Below are positions 39,405 through 48,845 of a stretch of 64,000 nucleotides of DNA, piece by piece. Location: NCBI RefSeq assembly GCF_018408855.1, contig NZ_AP024322.1:744001-808000 (forward strand), read 5' to 3'. This DNA comes from Caballeronia sp. NK8. GTDB lineage: Bacteria > Pseudomonadota > Gammaproteobacteria > Burkholderiales > Burkholderiaceae. The notes beneath the pieces are model-generated. The model made no database searches. It worked only from the letters and a program-made list of their open reading frames with translations, and was not told where the DNA came from. The position numbers and the translations under genes are program-made. Position 1 is the first letter of the stretch. Each line of letters starts with the position of its first letter.

Positions 39405-40628
39405 TCAGCCTTCCAGCGATTTCGTCGCCCTCAGCGCAGGAAAAAGACGCATCCACAAAAGCGCGACGACGATCGTGCCAATCCCGCCGATCAGCACCGC
39501 CGGGACCGCGCCGAACAATCCCGCCGTCATCCCCGATTCGAACTCGCCGAGCTGATTCGACGTCCCGATGAAGAGCGAATTGATCGCCCCGACGCGTCCG
39601 CGCATCTCATCGGGGGTCTGCAACTGCACGAGCGACATCCGCACGACCACGCTGATCACATCCGACGCCCCCAACGTCGCGAGCGCGACCAGCGACACAT
39701 AGATATTGCGCGACAGCCCGAACACGATCGTCGCGATGCCGAATGCGATCACGCCGCCGAACAACGCCGTGCCAGCACGCTGCCGCAACGGAAAATGCGC
39801 AAGCCAGATCGATCCGGCGAGCGCGCCAGCGGCAGGCGCCGCGCGCAGAATCCCGAGTCCCCACGGTCCCGTGTGCAGGATGTCGCGCGCATAGACAGGC
39901 AAGAGCGCGGTCGCGCCGCCGAGCAGCACCGCGAAGAGATCGAGCGACAGCGCGCCGAGGATCACCGGCTTGCTGCGAATGAAGCCGATGCCCGAAAACA
40001 GCGCCCGGAACGACAACGGCGCGCGCATGCGGACGGCTTCATCGATTTTGATGCCGACCACCGCGCACGCCGCGACGAAAAACGCGACGGTCACCGCGCC
40101 GTACACCGTCAGCGCGCCGAGCCCGTAGAGCACGCCGCCCATCGCGGGGCCGAGAATCTGCGCGGTCTGGTTCGCGGACGTCGACCACGCGCTCGCATGC
40201 TGCAACTGGTTTCGCGCGACGAGATTGGGCAGCAGCGCCGCCATCGACGGCGATTCGAACGCGCGCGCCGCGCCCGTCACGGCGGCGATCGCGTAAATGG
40301 GCGCGACATCGTGCCAGCCCTGCCATGCGCCGAGACAAAGCACCAGCGCGGCGATGCCTTCGATCGACTGGCACACATACGCGATCGTGCGCCTGTCGTA
40401 ACGATCCGCGACGTGCCCGACGACGAGCGTCAGCACGAACATCGGCACGAACTGCGCGAGCCCGACGAGACCGAGCGCGTACGCGCTATGCGTGATCGAA
40501 TAGACCTGCCATCCGATCGCGACCGACATCATCTGAAACGCCACCGACGACATCACCCGCGCGGTCCAGAACAGCGCAAACGGGCGATGCCGCATCACCG
40601 AGTCCGGCGCCATCGTCGGTGCGCTCAA
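39405..40628 (-). CDS. MFS transporter, EntS/MFS_3-like exporter
   Basis: A 407-residue, 12-helix transporter of the drug/siderophore exporter group: RPFALFWTARVMSSVAFQMMSVAIGWQVY, the loop 2-3 GHVADRYDRRTIAYV, and PDEMRGRVGAINSLFIGTSNQLGEFESG, all typical of the MFS_3/EntS family. The cargo is unknown; there are no siderophore genes nearby. TTG 40628 overlaps the hemW stop (TTGA) and has AAGGA 9 bases upstream. ATG 40613 would remove five residues but lacks a Shine-Dalgarno. It is the last gene of the rph-rdgB-hemW chain. Confidence 0.88.
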   Translation of the reverse strand: MSAPTMAPDSVMRHRPFALFWTARVMSSVAFQMMSVAIGWQVYSITHSAYALGLVGLAQFVPMFVLTLVVGHVADRYDRRTIAYVCQSIEGIAALVLCLGAWQGWHDVAPIYAIAAVTGAARAFESPSMAALLPNLVARNQLQHASAWSTSANQTAQILGPAMGGVLYGLGALTVYGAVTVAFFVAACAVVGIKIDEAVRMRAPLSFRALFSGIGFIRSKPVILGALSLDLFAVLLGGATALLPVYARDILHTGPWGLGILRAAPAAGALAGSIWLAHFPLRQRAGTALFGGVIAFGIATIVFGLSRNIYVSLVALATLGASDVISVVVRMSLVQLQTPDEMRGRVGAINSLFIGTSNQLGEFESGMTAGLFGAVPAVLIGGIGTIVVALLWMRLFPALRATKSLEG

Positions 40629-41848
40629 TTTTGCGGGTCCTTCAAGAACAGCTCCTGCAGATCGTTGAGAAAGCGCTGCCCGAGCTCGGTCGGCGCGATG
40701 CGTTCGATGTCGCGCGTGATGAGGCCGCGCTTCTCCGCTTCGACGAGCGCGGGCTCGATCGCCGACAGCGCGAGCCCCGTGCGCTCGATGAACGAATGCA
40801 CCGGAAAGCCTTCGACGAGCCGCAGCGTATTCAGCATGAATTCGAACGGCAGATCGCGCGGGCCGACTTCGCGTTCTTCCTGAATCGCGGTTTCGGCGGG
40901 TGAGAGCGCGTGGTCCATGTAGCTCGCCGGATGCTTGAAGCGCGCCTGCCGCAGGATCTTGGAAGGAAACGACAGCTTCGTATGCGCGCCCGCGCCGATG
41001 CCGAGGTAATCGCCGAAACGCCAGTAATTGAGGTTGTGCCGGCTCTGGCGATGCGGCTTCGCATACGCCGACACTTCATAGCGCGCGTAGCCCGCATCGC
41101 GCGTGCGCTCGTGAATCCAGTCCTGCATGTCGGCGGAGGCGTCGTCGTCGGGCAGGGCGGGCGGGTACTTGGCGAAGACCGTGTTCGGCTCCATCGTCAG
41201 GTGATACAGCGACAGATGCGGCGGCGCGAAGGAAATCGCCGTATCGATGTCATGCCTGCACTCGTCGAGCGACTGCTGCGGCAGCGCGAACATCAGATCG
41301 AGATTGAAGTTGTCGAAGTGTTTCGCGGCGATCTCGACGGCTTTACGTGCCTGCGTCGCATCGTGAATGCGGCCGAGTGCCTTCAGATGCGCTTCGTTGA
41401 AGCTCTGAATGCCGATCGACAAGCGGTTCACCCCGCTCGCGCGGAACGACGCGAACTTCGCGGCCTCAAACGTGCCGGGGTTGGCTTCGAGCGTGATTTC
41501 GGCGTCGGCGTCGATGGGCAGCAACGCGCGCGCATCGGAAAGAAGCCGGTCGAGGCCTTTCGCCGACAACAGCGACGGCGTGCCGCCGCCTATGAAGATG
41601 GTATGCACCTGCCGTCCCCACACGAGCGGCAACGCGCTTTCGAGATCGGCGCGCAAGGCGTCGAGATAGCGTTCCTCGGGGAACGTATCGTCCTTCCATT
41701 CGTGCGAGTTGAAGTCGCAGTACGGACACTTGCGCACGCACCACGGGAAATGCACGTACAGCGCGAGCGGCGGCAGCGACGTCAGCCGGATACTCCCCGG
41801 CGACGTGAAAGCCTGCACGACGTTGATGGTCTTCGGTCCGGCGCTCAC
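40625..41848 (-). CDS. hemW: radical SAM haem chaperone HemW
   Basis: A 407-residue protein formerly annotated as coproporphyrinogen dehydrogenase-like. The radical-SAM cluster motif is CVRKCPYCDF (CxxxCxxC), followed by GGGTPSLL, ANPGTFE and LSIGIQSFN. The C-terminal HemN-like domain includes NLNYWRFGDYLGIGAGAHT. HemW lacks the N-terminal tail Cys of HemN and binds haem, transferring it to respiratory enzymes. The start is GTG 41848, overlapping the rdgB stop as GTGA, which agrees with translational coupling. Confidence 0.95.
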   Translation of the reverse strand: MSAGPKTINVVQAFTSPGSIRLTSLPPLALYVHFPWCVRKCPYCDFNSHEWKDDTFPEERYLDALRADLESALPLVWGRQVHTIFIGGGTPSLLSAKGLDRLLSDARALLPIDADAEITLEANPGTFEAAKFASFRASGVNRLSIGIQSFNEAHLKALGRIHDATQARKAVEIAAKHFDNFNLDLMFALPQQSLDECRHDIDTAISFAPPHLSLYHLTMEPNTVFAKYPPALPDDDASADMQDWIHERTRDAGYARYEVSAYAKPHRQSRHNLNYWRFGDYLGIGAGAHTKLSFPSKILRQARFKHPASYMDHALSPAETAIQEEREVGPRDLPFEFMLNTLRLVEGFPVHSFIERTGLALSAIEPALVEAEKRGLITRDIERIAPTELGQRFLNDLQELFLKDPQN

Positions 41849-42462
41849 GCAAGTTCCTTCAGTCGTTGCAGCAGATCACGCAGCGCGAGCGCGCGATGAC
41901 TCAGCGCATTCTTGCGCGCGGGATCGAGCTCGGCGGCGCTCGCGTTGAGTGTCGGCAGGAAAAAGTGCGGGTCGTAGCCGAAGCCGTTCGCGCCGCGCGG
42001 CGCATCGATCACTTCGCCGTGCCAGCGGCCTTCCGCGATGAGCGGCTCGGGATCGTCCGCGTGACGCACCAGCACGAGCACGCAGAAGTAATACGCACGG
42101 CGATCGGTCTCGCCGGCGAGATCGGCGACGAGGCGCGCATTGTTGGCCGCGTCGCTCTTTTCGCCGCCGTTCATCGACGCATAGCGCGCCGAATACACGC
42201 CCGGCGCGCCATTCAACGCGCGCACGCACAGGCCGGAATCGTCGGCGAGCGCGGGCAGGCCGGTGAGCGCCGACGCGTGCCGCGCCTTCGCCAGCGCGTT
42301 CTCGACGAAAGTCGCGTGCGGCTCGGGCGCTTCGGGCACGCCGAGCTCGCCCTGCGCGATCAGTTCGATGCCCGCCGCATCCAGCAGCGACGCGAATTCG
42401 CGCAGCTTGCCCGCATTGTTCGATGCGAGCACGACGCGGCCCAACTCCGTTGCTTCAGACAC
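41845..42462 (-). CDS. rdgB: RdgB/HAM1 family XTP/dITP pyrophosphatase
   Basis: A 205-residue house-cleaning enzyme that hydrolyses dITP, XTP and dHAPTP to monophosphates, keeping deaminated purines out of DNA. It has the N-terminal phosphate-binding [37 protein letters not shown] with catalytic Asp and Glu-equivalent residues, and [11 protein letters not shown] near the C-terminus. The start is GTG 42462, inside the end of rph (8-base overlap). hemW follows with a 4-base overlap. Confidence 0.96.
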   Translation of the reverse strand: MSEATELGRVVLASNNAGKLREFASLLDAAGIELIAQGELGVPEAPEPHATFVENALAKARHASALTGLPALADDSGLCVRALNGAPGVYSARYASMNGGEKSDAANNARLVADLAGETDRRAYYFCVLVLVRHADDPEPLIAEGRWHGEVIDAPRGANGFGYDPHFFLPTLNASAAELDPARKNALSHRALALRDLLQRLKELA

Positions 42463-43213
42463 CTTTGATCTCCAGCGCTTCCTTCTGCTTCAGAATCAGC
42501 GCCTTGATGCCGCTGTCGGCGAGCGCGATCAGCTCGTTCATTTCCTCGCGCGAAAACGGCGCGCCTTCCGCCGTGCCCTGCACTTCGACGAAGCCGCCCG
42601 CGCCCGTCATCACGACGTTCATGTCGGTGTCGCATTGCGAGTCTTCGTCGTAGTCGAGATCGAGCACGGGCGAGCCCTCGAAGACGCCGACCGAGATCGC
42701 CGCGACGAAGTCCTTCACCGGCGTCTTCGCGATCTTGCCCGCCGCGAGCAGTTTGCCGACTGCATCGTGCGCGGCGACGAATGCGCCCGTGATGCTCGCC
42801 GTGCGCGTGCCGCCGTCCGCCTGGATCACGTCGCAATCGATATGCAGCGTGCGCGCGCCGAGCGCGTTGAGATCGAATACCGAGCGCAGCGCGCGGCCGA
42901 TCAGGCGCTGGATCTCCTGCGTGCGGCCGGTCTGCTTGCCGCGCGCGGCTTCGCGGTCGCTGCGCGTGTGCGTCGCGCGCGGCAGCATGCCGTATTCCGC
43001 GGTGAGCCAGCCTTGCTCGCGTCCGCGCAGGAATTCCGGCACGCGCTCGGCGACGCTCGCCGTGCAGATCACCTTGGTATCGCCGAATTCGACGAGCACC
43101 GAGCCTTCCGCATGCTTCGTGTAATTGCGCGTGATACGCACCTCGCGCAGTTGATTCGCGCGGCGGCCGCTCGGGCGCGGGGGAGAAGATTTCAGCAGGG
43201 GAGAGTCGGTCAT
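42455..43213 (-). CDS. rph: ribonuclease PH
   Basis: A 252-residue phosphorolytic 3'-5' exoribonuclease that trims tRNA 3' ends. [36 protein letters not shown] (in parts), [28 protein letters not shown] and [18 protein letters not shown] are the conserved RNA- and phosphate-binding segments. The start is ATG 43213 ([18 protein letters not shown]); the open frame further up lacks family similarity. First gene of the overlapping rph-rdgB-hemW-MFS unit. Confidence 0.96.
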   Translation of the reverse strand: MTDSPLLKSSPPRPSGRRANQLREVRITRNYTKHAEGSVLVEFGDTKVICTASVAERVPEFLRGREQGWLTAEYGMLPRATHTRSDREAARGKQTGRTQEIQRLIGRALRSVFDLNALGARTLHIDCDVIQADGGTRTASITGAFVAAHDAVGKLLAAGKIAKTPVKDFVAAISVGVFEGSPVLDLDYDEDSQCDTDMNVVMTGAGGFVEVQGTAEGAPFSREEMNELIALADSGIKALILKQKEALEIKGV

Positions 43214-43465
43214 GGACGTTGAAAACTGGAAGTGGACGGGCAAACCCCGCGGAATGGAGCGATTTTATCGTCAATCACCCGCCGGCGTTGCGCGCATGGC
43301 ACGCGCCGGAGCAAGCCGTATCGGCGGGCTTCCCGTCAAAAATGGGATAATGCGGATTCCTCGCCCGGCGGCCAGACGCGTGCCACTCCCAACGCACTTC
43401 GAGAGCGCCGGGCGCTTCGTATCGAAACGGCCTTCGCAACGAAGGTTTCAATCGCGAGACGTACC

Positions 43466-44410
43466 ATGATCTACAGCATGACAGGCTATGCCAGCGCGAC
43501 GCGCGAAGTCGTCGCGGATGGCGCCGGACCCAATGGCGCGGGCGGTTCGGGCGTCGGTGTATCGGTGGAATTGCGCACGGTGAATTCGCGCTTTCTCGAC
43601 CTGAATTTCCGCATGCCCGAAGACGTGCGCGCAAGCGAGCCGCAATTGCGCGAAATGCTGATGAACAAGCTCTCGCGCGGCAAGGTCGATATCCGCATCA
43701 ACCTGAATCGCGTCGAGCAGACGGCGAATGCGGGCGCGCTCAATCGCGAAGCGCTCACGCAACTCGCCGCGCTCGAGCGCGCCGTGCTCGACGTCTTCCC
43801 CGACTCCGAACGCATGCGTACCGGCGAAATCCTGCGCTGGCCCGGCGTGCTCGCGGAAAGCGCGGTGTCGCAGGAAACGCTGCGCGAAGCCGTGCTCGCA
43901 TGCGGCAAGCAGGCCATTGCCGATCTCATCGAAGTGCGCGCGCGTGAAGGCGCGGCGCTCGGCCGCGTGCTCATCGAGAACGTGACGGAGATGGAAGCGA
44001 TCGTCGCGCGCATCACGCCGCTCGTGCCGGAACTGATCGCGAAGCATCAGCAGAAGATCGTCGAGCGTCTGCACGACGCGCTCGGCATCGCGACCTCCGA
44101 AGGCGCCACGGCCACCAGCGTGCCGCGCGAGGAGATCGCCGAACGCATCCGTCAGGAAGTGACGATGTACGGCATCCGCATCGACATCGCGGAAGAGTTG
44201 CAGCGCCTCACCGCGCATCTCTCCGAAACGCGTCACGTGCTGCAGAAGGGCGGCAAGGTCGGCAAGCGGCTCGACTTCATGATGCAGGAGCTCAACCGCG
44301 AAGCGAACACGCTCGGCTCGAAGGCAGCCGCGAAGGAACTCGCCGATGCATCGATGACGCTCAAGCTGCTCATCGAACAGATGCGCGAGCAAGTACAGAA
44401 TCTGGAGTAA
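43466..44410 (+). CDS. yicC: YicC family endoribonuclease
   Basis: A 314-residue protein that starts MIYSMTGYASATRE (usual for YicC) and carries the N-terminal YicC domain with SVELRTVNSRFLDLNFRMPED and SRGKVDIRINLNR. The C-terminal DUF1732 domain ends in KRLDFMMQELNREANTLGSKA. YicC-family proteins degrade small RNAs in E. coli and are linked to stationary-phase survival. The 10-residue insert GPNGAGGSGVGV near residue 25 is a local variation. gmk follows after 9 bases, a common beta-proteobacterial pair. Confidence 0.94.
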   Translation: MIYSMTGYASATREVVADGAGPNGAGGSGVGVSVELRTVNSRFLDLNFRMPEDVRASEPQLREMLMNKLSRGKVDIRINLNRVEQTANAGALNREALTQLAALERAVLDVFPDSERMRTGEILRWPGVLAESAVSQETLREAVLACGKQAIADLIEVRAREGAALGRVLIENVTEMEAIVARITPLVPELIAKHQQKIVERLHDALGIATSEGATATSVPREEIAERIRQEVTMYGIRIDIAEELQRLTAHLSETRHVLQKGGKVGKRLDFMMQELNREANTLGSKAAAKELADASMTLKLLIEQMREQVQNLE

Positions 44411-44419
44411 CGCAACATC

Positions 44420-45094
44420 ATGCCGAACACTACGCACCGCTCGCATAGCCACTACACGGGCATCTATCCGGGTAACCTGTTCATGGTGGTCGCGCCTTCG
44501 GGCGCGGGCAAGTCCACGCTCGTGAACGCGCTGCTCGCCGAGGACAAGGACATTCTCCTGTCGGTTTCGTACACGACGCGTGAAGCGCGTTCGAAGGAAA
44601 CCAACGGCGTGCAGTATCACTTCGTGTCCGTCGATGAATTCATGGAGCGGCGCGAAAAGGGCGAGTTTCTCGAAAGCGCCGAAGTGCACGGCAACTACTA
44701 CGCCACCTCGAAGCTGTGGATCGCGGACCAGATGAAGCAGGGCCACGACGTGCTGCTCGAAATCGACTGGCAAGGCGCGCAGCAGGTGAAGAAGCAGTTC
44801 CGCAACGCGGTGGAGATTTTCATTCTGCCGCCGTCGCTCGATGCGCTCGAAGACCGCCTCAAGAAACGCGGCCAGGATTCCGAAAAAGTGATCGTGCGGC
44901 GTCTGCTCGCGGCGGGTAGCGAGATGGCGCATGCGTCGGAAGCGGAGTATGTCGTGATCAACGAGAACTTCGATCGCGCGCTCAACGAACTGCGCTGTCT
45001 CGTCGCCGCGACGCGCCTGCGCTTCACGTCGCAATACGCCCGCAATACGCAGCTTTTCGTGGACCTCGGCATTCATTCCACGCCGCAGGTCTGA
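44420..45094 (+). CDS. gmk: guanylate kinase
   Basis: A 224-residue enzyme that phosphorylates GMP to GDP with ATP. The P-loop is [16 protein letters not shown]. The GMP-binding domain includes [23 protein letters not shown] and [18 protein letters not shown]. The lid is [15 protein letters not shown]. The N-terminal 20 residues are longer than in E. coli, but the ATG at 44420 is the only good start. It forms a cluster with rpoZ and spoT, linking GTP supply and ppGpp. Confidence 0.96.
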   Translation: MPNTTHRSHSHYTGIYPGNLFMVVAPSGAGKSTLVNALLAEDKDILLSVSYTTREARSKETNGVQYHFVSVDEFMERREKGEFLESAEVHGNYYATSKLWIADQMKQGHDVLLEIDWQGAQQVKKQFRNAVEIFILPPSLDALEDRLKKRGQDSEKVIVRRLLAAGSEMAHASEAEYVVINENFDRALNELRCLVAATRLRFTSQYARNTQLFVDLGIHSTPQV

Positions 45095-45163
45095 CGGAGT
45101 GCAGTGGCCGGGTCGTACGGTCACATAAGGTAGAATAAAACCCATATTGAGAAGGAAGCAAAC

Positions 45164-45367
45164 ATGGCCCGCATCACTGTCGAAGACTGCCTGAAACAAA
45201 TCCCGAATCGCTTCGAGCTCGCGCTCGCGGCAACCTATCGCGCGCGTCAGCTCGCACAAGGCCATACGCCGAAGATCGAGAGCCGCGACAAGCCGACCGT
45301 CGTCGCGCTGCGCGAGATCGCCGCGGGCCAGGTTGGCATCGAAATGTTGAAGAAGGTGCCCGTTTAA
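45164..45367 (+). CDS. rpoZ: RNA polymerase omega subunit
   Basis: A 67-residue subunit that helps fold beta-prime and forms part of a ppGpp-binding site. [30 protein letters not shown] is the family signature. The Shine-Dalgarno AAGGAAG precedes ATG 45164. A TAGAAT -10-like box lies at 45131, but no matching -35 is convincing. The conserved gmk-rpoZ-spoT order is retained. Confidence 0.96.
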   Translation: MARITVEDCLKQIPNRFELALAATYRARQLAQGHTPKIESRDKPTVVALREIAAGQVGIEMLKKVPV

Positions 45368-45436
45368 GGGCAACAGCTTTACCCGTCAATTCCCGCAACC
45401 GACGACCACGCGCGTCACACCACCACGGAGGCGAAG

Positions 45437-47833
45437 ATGAGTCAGACACCATTGCCCATCTCCGCCGCCGTGGATCCGGACCTCGAAATCGATCAGGATT
45501 CGATGCTCGATGCGGACAAGCCGCATGCGGCGCGCAAGTACATCGACGCGGTCCTCGAACAGTCCTTCCGCCATCTGTTCGGGCCGACCGCCACGCCGGA
45601 GCAGCCGCGCAAGCACGACGTCGTTTCCATCGCGAAACTGACCAACGGCCTCGCGAACTACATCACTCCGGAAGAGATCAAGGAAGTCAAGGCGGCGTTC
45701 CACTTCAGCGACGAAGCGCACCTCGGGCAGTATCGCCAGAGCGGTGAGCCGTACATCACGCATCCCGTCGCGGTCGCGGAAATCTGCGCGGGCTGGAAGC
45801 TCGACGCGCAATCGATCATGGCGGCCCTGCTGCACGACGTGATCGAAGATCAGGGCGTCACCAAGACCGAGATCGCGGAGCGCTTCGGCGCGAAGGTCGC
45901 GGAACTGGTCGACGGCTTGTCCAAGCTGGACAAGATGGAATTCCGCAATCGCGAGGAAGCGCAGGCGGAGAACTTCCGCAAGATGCTGCTCGCGATGGCG
46001 CGCGACGTGCGCGTCATTCTCGTCAAGCTCGCCGACCGGCTGCACAACATGCGCACGCTCGGCGCGGTGCCGCCGGAGAAACGCCGGCGCGTGGCGCGCG
46101 AGACGCTGGACATCTACGCGCCGATCGCGCATCGGCTCGGTCTGAACAATACGTATCGCGAGCTGCAGGATCTTTCGTTCGCGAACTTCAATCCGAACCG
46201 CTACGCCACGCTCGAAAAGGCCGTGAAGGCCGCGCGCGGGAATCGGCGTGAAGTAGTCGGCAAGATTCTCGAAGCGGTGCAGCGCACCATCGCGGACGCG
46301 AAGATCAACGCGGAAGTCACCGGCCGCGAGAAGACGATCTACAGCATCTACAAGAAGATGCGCGACAAGCAGTTGTCGTTTTCGCAGGTGCTCGATGTCT
46401 ACGGCTTTCGCGTGGTCGTCGAAAGCGCGCTCGAGTGCTATACGTGCATCGGCGCGCTGCACGCGCTCTACAAGCCGGTGCCGGGCAAGTTCAAGGACTA
46501 CATCGCCATACCCAAGGTGAATGGCTATCAGTCGTTGCACACCACGCTGGTCGGCCCGTTCGGCGCGCCGATCGAGTTCCAGATCCGCACCCGCAAGATG
46601 CACGAGATCGCCGAGGCGGGCGTCGCGGCGCACTGGCTCTACAAGAACGGCGGCGCAGATCTGAACGACGTGCAGAAGCGCGCGCATCAGTGGCTCAAGT
46701 CGCTGCTGGACATTCAGAGCGAAGCGGGCGATTCGAGCGAATTCCTCGAGCACGTCAAGATCGACCTGTTCCCGGACGCGGTCTATGTATTCACGCCGAA
46801 GTCGAAGATCATGCCGCTGCCGCGCGGCGCGACCGCGCTCGACTTCGCGTATTCGATCCACAGCGACCTCGGCAATCAGTGCGTCGCGGTGAAGATCAAC
46901 AACGAGCTCCTGCCGTTGCGCACGGAGCTGAAGAGCGGCGATATCGTCGAAGTGATCACCGCGCCGTACTCGAAGCCGAATCCCGCGTGGCTCGGCTTCG
47001 TGCGTACCGGCAAGGCCCGCTCGGCGATCCGTCACTATCTCAAGACGATGCGCCTGAACGAGTCCGTCCAGCTGGGCGAGCGGCTCGTCGATCAGAGTCT
47101 CAAGGGCTACGGCCTCGCGCTGTCGGACGTCACGCCGGAAGTGTGGGAAAGGCTCGTGCAGTGGACCGGCAACAAGACGCGCCAGGAAATCTTCGCGGAC
47201 ATCGGCCTCGGCCGGCGCGTGGCGGCGGTGATGGCCAAGCGCATCGAAGTGCTGATGAACGGCATCGCCGACGACGAAGATCATCCGCATCGCGAGCATC
47301 ACAACACCAATACCGCGCCGCCTGTCGTCATCACCGGCACGGAAGGCATGTCGGTGCAATTGTCGCCGTGCTGCCGCCCGATTCCCGGCGACGACATCAT
47401 GGGCTACATCGGCATCGGGCTCGGCATGGCGATCCACACGACCGAATGCCGCGTCGCGCAACGGATTCACCGGCGCGATCCGGGCCGCTGGATCGACGTC
47501 GCCTGGGCGCCGCAGCCGGGGCGTCTGTTCGATGTCGCCGTCAAGGTGCTCGTGAAGAACACGAAGGGCGTGTTCGCGCGTGTCGCGGCCGACATCACGT
47601 CGGCGGACGCGAACATCGTGCACATCGCGATGGACGAGGACGTGTCGCAGGAAGCGAAGATGCTGCGCTTCGTGATCCAGGTCAGCGACCGCGTGCATCT
47701 GGCGAACGTCATGCGCCGTGTGCGCACCAATCCGGATGTGATGCGCATCGCGCGCGAGCGTCCCAGCGACGAACCGCATCACCGCAATCAGGACGGCGGC
47801 ATGCGCATCGACCGCGAGCGCGCCGACTACTGA
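45437..47833 (+). CDS. spoT: bifunctional (p)ppGpp synthetase/hydrolase (SpoT/RelA family)
   Basis: A 798-residue RSH enzyme. The hydrolase HD domain has ALLHDVIEDQGVT and LADRLHNMRTLGA, so it should degrade ppGpp. The synthetase domain has EKTIYSIYKKMRDK, DVYGFRVVVES and IAIPKVNGYQSLHTT. The TGS domain is VYVFTPKSKIMPLPRGATALDFAYSIHSDLG (in parts). A Cys-rich ZFD segment SPCCRPIPGD and a C-terminal ACT domain follow. Both catalytic modules look intact, so this is the bifunctional SpoT type rather than RelA. Confidence 0.96.
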   Translation: MSQTPLPISAAVDPDLEIDQDSMLDADKPHAARKYIDAVLEQSFRHLFGPTATPEQPRKHDVVSIAKLTNGLANYITPEEIKEVKAAFHFSDEAHLGQYRQSGEPYITHPVAVAEICAGWKLDAQSIMAALLHDVIEDQGVTKTEIAERFGAKVAELVDGLSKLDKMEFRNREEAQAENFRKMLLAMARDVRVILVKLADRLHNMRTLGAVPPEKRRRVARETLDIYAPIAHRLGLNNTYRELQDLSFANFNPNRYATLEKAVKAARGNRREVVGKILEAVQRTIADAKINAEVTGREKTIYSIYKKMRDKQLSFSQVLDVYGFRVVVESALECYTCIGALHALYKPVPGKFKDYIAIPKVNGYQSLHTTLVGPFGAPIEFQIRTRKMHEIAEAGVAAHWLYKNGGADLNDVQKRAHQWLKSLLDIQSEAGDSSEFLEHVKIDLFPDAVYVFTPKSKIMPLPRGATALDFAYSIHSDLGNQCVAVKINNELLPLRTELKSGDIVEVITAPYSKPNPAWLGFVRTGKARSAIRHYLKTMRLNESVQLGERLVDQSLKGYGLALSDVTPEVWERLVQWTGNKTRQEIFADIGLGRRVAAVMAKRIEVLMNGIADDEDHPHREHHNTNTAPPVVITGTEGMSVQLSPCCRPIPGDDIMGYIGIGLGMAIHTTECRVAQRIHRRDPGRWIDVAWAPQPGRLFDVAVKVLVKNTKGVFARVAADITSADANIVHIAMDEDVSQEAKMLRFVIQVSDRVHLANVMRRVRTNPDVMRIARERPSDEPHHRNQDGGMRIDRERADY

Positions 47834-47895
47834 CGCGGCGCGGGTATGCGGCATGCATGCCTGTCGTCATTCGACGAACAGGAGAGAGCGCCGCA

Positions 47896-48384
47896 ATGAA
47901 CACTTCCGATCTCGAAGGCTCCACGCTCGACTATTGGGTCGCGCGCGGGCTGCACGAATTCATCCGCGAGATTCACTTCACCGATAGCGGCGAGACGCTC
48001 TCGATACGCGGCAACGACCGCGGCAAGCCGTGGGACGGGCGCTTCCTGCCGTCGACGTCGTGGGAAGCGGCGTCGGTCGTGCTGGAGCGCGCCTGCCGGC
48101 TCGAGATGCACGATCACGGGCGTGGTGAGGTGATCTGCACCGTCACCTTCGGCAAGGACGGGCAACCGGTCGAAGGGCGCGGACCGTCGCTGCGCATTGC
48201 CTTGCTGCGCGCGTTCGTGCGGCATGCGTTCGGCGATGCTGTCGAGGATGAAGTTCTGCGCCGTCCACAATCGCTGCTCGGCGCGCGCGCGGAGGCGATC
48301 GGCGAGTCGAGCGCGGTGGCGTCGGTGGAAGACGTGCCATCGCCTGATAAGCACATCGGCGATATCGGCTCGGCGCCGCGTTGA
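47896..48384 (+). CDS. NinX-like (DUF2591) protein
   Basis: A 162-residue protein with the N-terminal signature STLDYWVARGLH and later SWEAASVVLERACRLEMHD and IALLRAFVRHAFGDAVEDE. This matches the phage NinX/DUF2591 pattern, in which an LDYWVA start and a conserved aromatic core recur. Here it is a single chromosomal gene, between spoT and two tRNA-Arg genes, with no other phage gene. AGGAGAGA sits 9 bases before ATG 47896. Role unknown; the family link is based on motif resemblance only. Confidence 0.65.
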   Translation: MNTSDLEGSTLDYWVARGLHEFIREIHFTDSGETLSIRGNDRGKPWDGRFLPSTSWEAASVVLERACRLEMHDHGRGEVICTVTFGKDGQPVEGRGPSLRIALLRAFVRHAFGDAVEDEVLRRPQSLLGARAEAIGESSAVASVEDVPSPDKHIGDIGSAPR

Positions 48385-48413
48385 TCGCTGCGCGCGTGAG
48401 CGGCGCGGCAAAC

Positions 48414-48443
48414 AAAAAGGGCCTTCCGTATGGAAGGCCCTTC
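48414..48443 (-). terminator. terminator of the tRNA-Arg unit (bidirectional)
   Basis: Nine-base-pair stem GGGCCTTCC/GGAAGGCCC with a GTAT loop. The A-run before it gives a T-run on the minus strand, ending the tRNA-Arg transcript; it also lies after the NinX-like gene on the plus strand. Confidence 0.85.
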
Positions 48444-48449
48444 AAAAGA

Positions 48450-48526
48450 TGGCGCGGCTGGCAGGATTCGAACCCACGACCCCTTGGTTCGTAGCCAAGT
48501 ACTCTATCCAACTGAGCTACAGCCGC
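48450..48526 (-). tRNA. tRNA-Arg(ACG), copy 1
   Basis: A 77-nt tRNA on the minus strand: acceptor GCGGCTG/CAGCCGC, discriminator G, encoded CCA. The anticodon loop CTACGAA has anticodon ACG, read as ICG after deamination. It is identical in the mature part to the copy at 48607. Confidence 0.97.
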
Positions 48527-48606
48527 ACGCAAAACGGTACTGCTTGTACTTCGCTGCGCTATGGTTAGCGCTTGATGCTTTCAGCGGGCGAAAACATCAG
48601 AATAAG

Positions 48607-48683
48607 TGGCGCGGCTGGCAGGATTCGAACCCACGACCCCTTGGTTCGTAGCCAAGTACTCTATCCAACTGAGCTACAGCCGC
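48607..48683 (-). tRNA. tRNA-Arg(ACG), copy 2
   Basis: Second tandem 77-nt copy on the minus strand, 80 bases upstream of copy 1 and identical to it. A perfect TATAAT -10 box (48702-48697, minus strand) lies just upstream, so the pair is probably one transcript ending at the terminator at 48414. Confidence 0.97.
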
Positions 48684-48696
48684 ACGCAGAAGCGGA

Positions 48697-48702
48697 ATTA
48701 TA
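48697..48702 (-). promoter_or_regulatory. -10 box of the tRNA-Arg pair
   Basis: TATAAT on the minus strand, about 14 bases before the tRNA 5' end. The -35 (TTCCTT at 17 bases) is weak. Confidence 0.55.
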
Positions 48703-48845
48703 GCCAAGCCTGTTCCGAAAAGGAAGGGGTTTCGGCCAAATTATCGGTTTTCCTTCGACGATTCGCTCGGCGGGAAGGGCACGAGGCGTGGTAAGTTGTT
48801 GTTTCGAAAGCAGCTCACTCCCGGAAATCGACAGCGTATCGCACC

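Noticed and set aside
45386..47854. 822-residue open frame antisense to spoT
   Set aside because: Shadow of the spoT reading frame; composition typical of antisense GC-rich codons.
48450..48683. repeat of about 80 bases suggesting a mobile element or CRISPR
   Set aside because: The repeat is simply two identical tRNA-Arg genes; there is no spacer-repeat periodicity.
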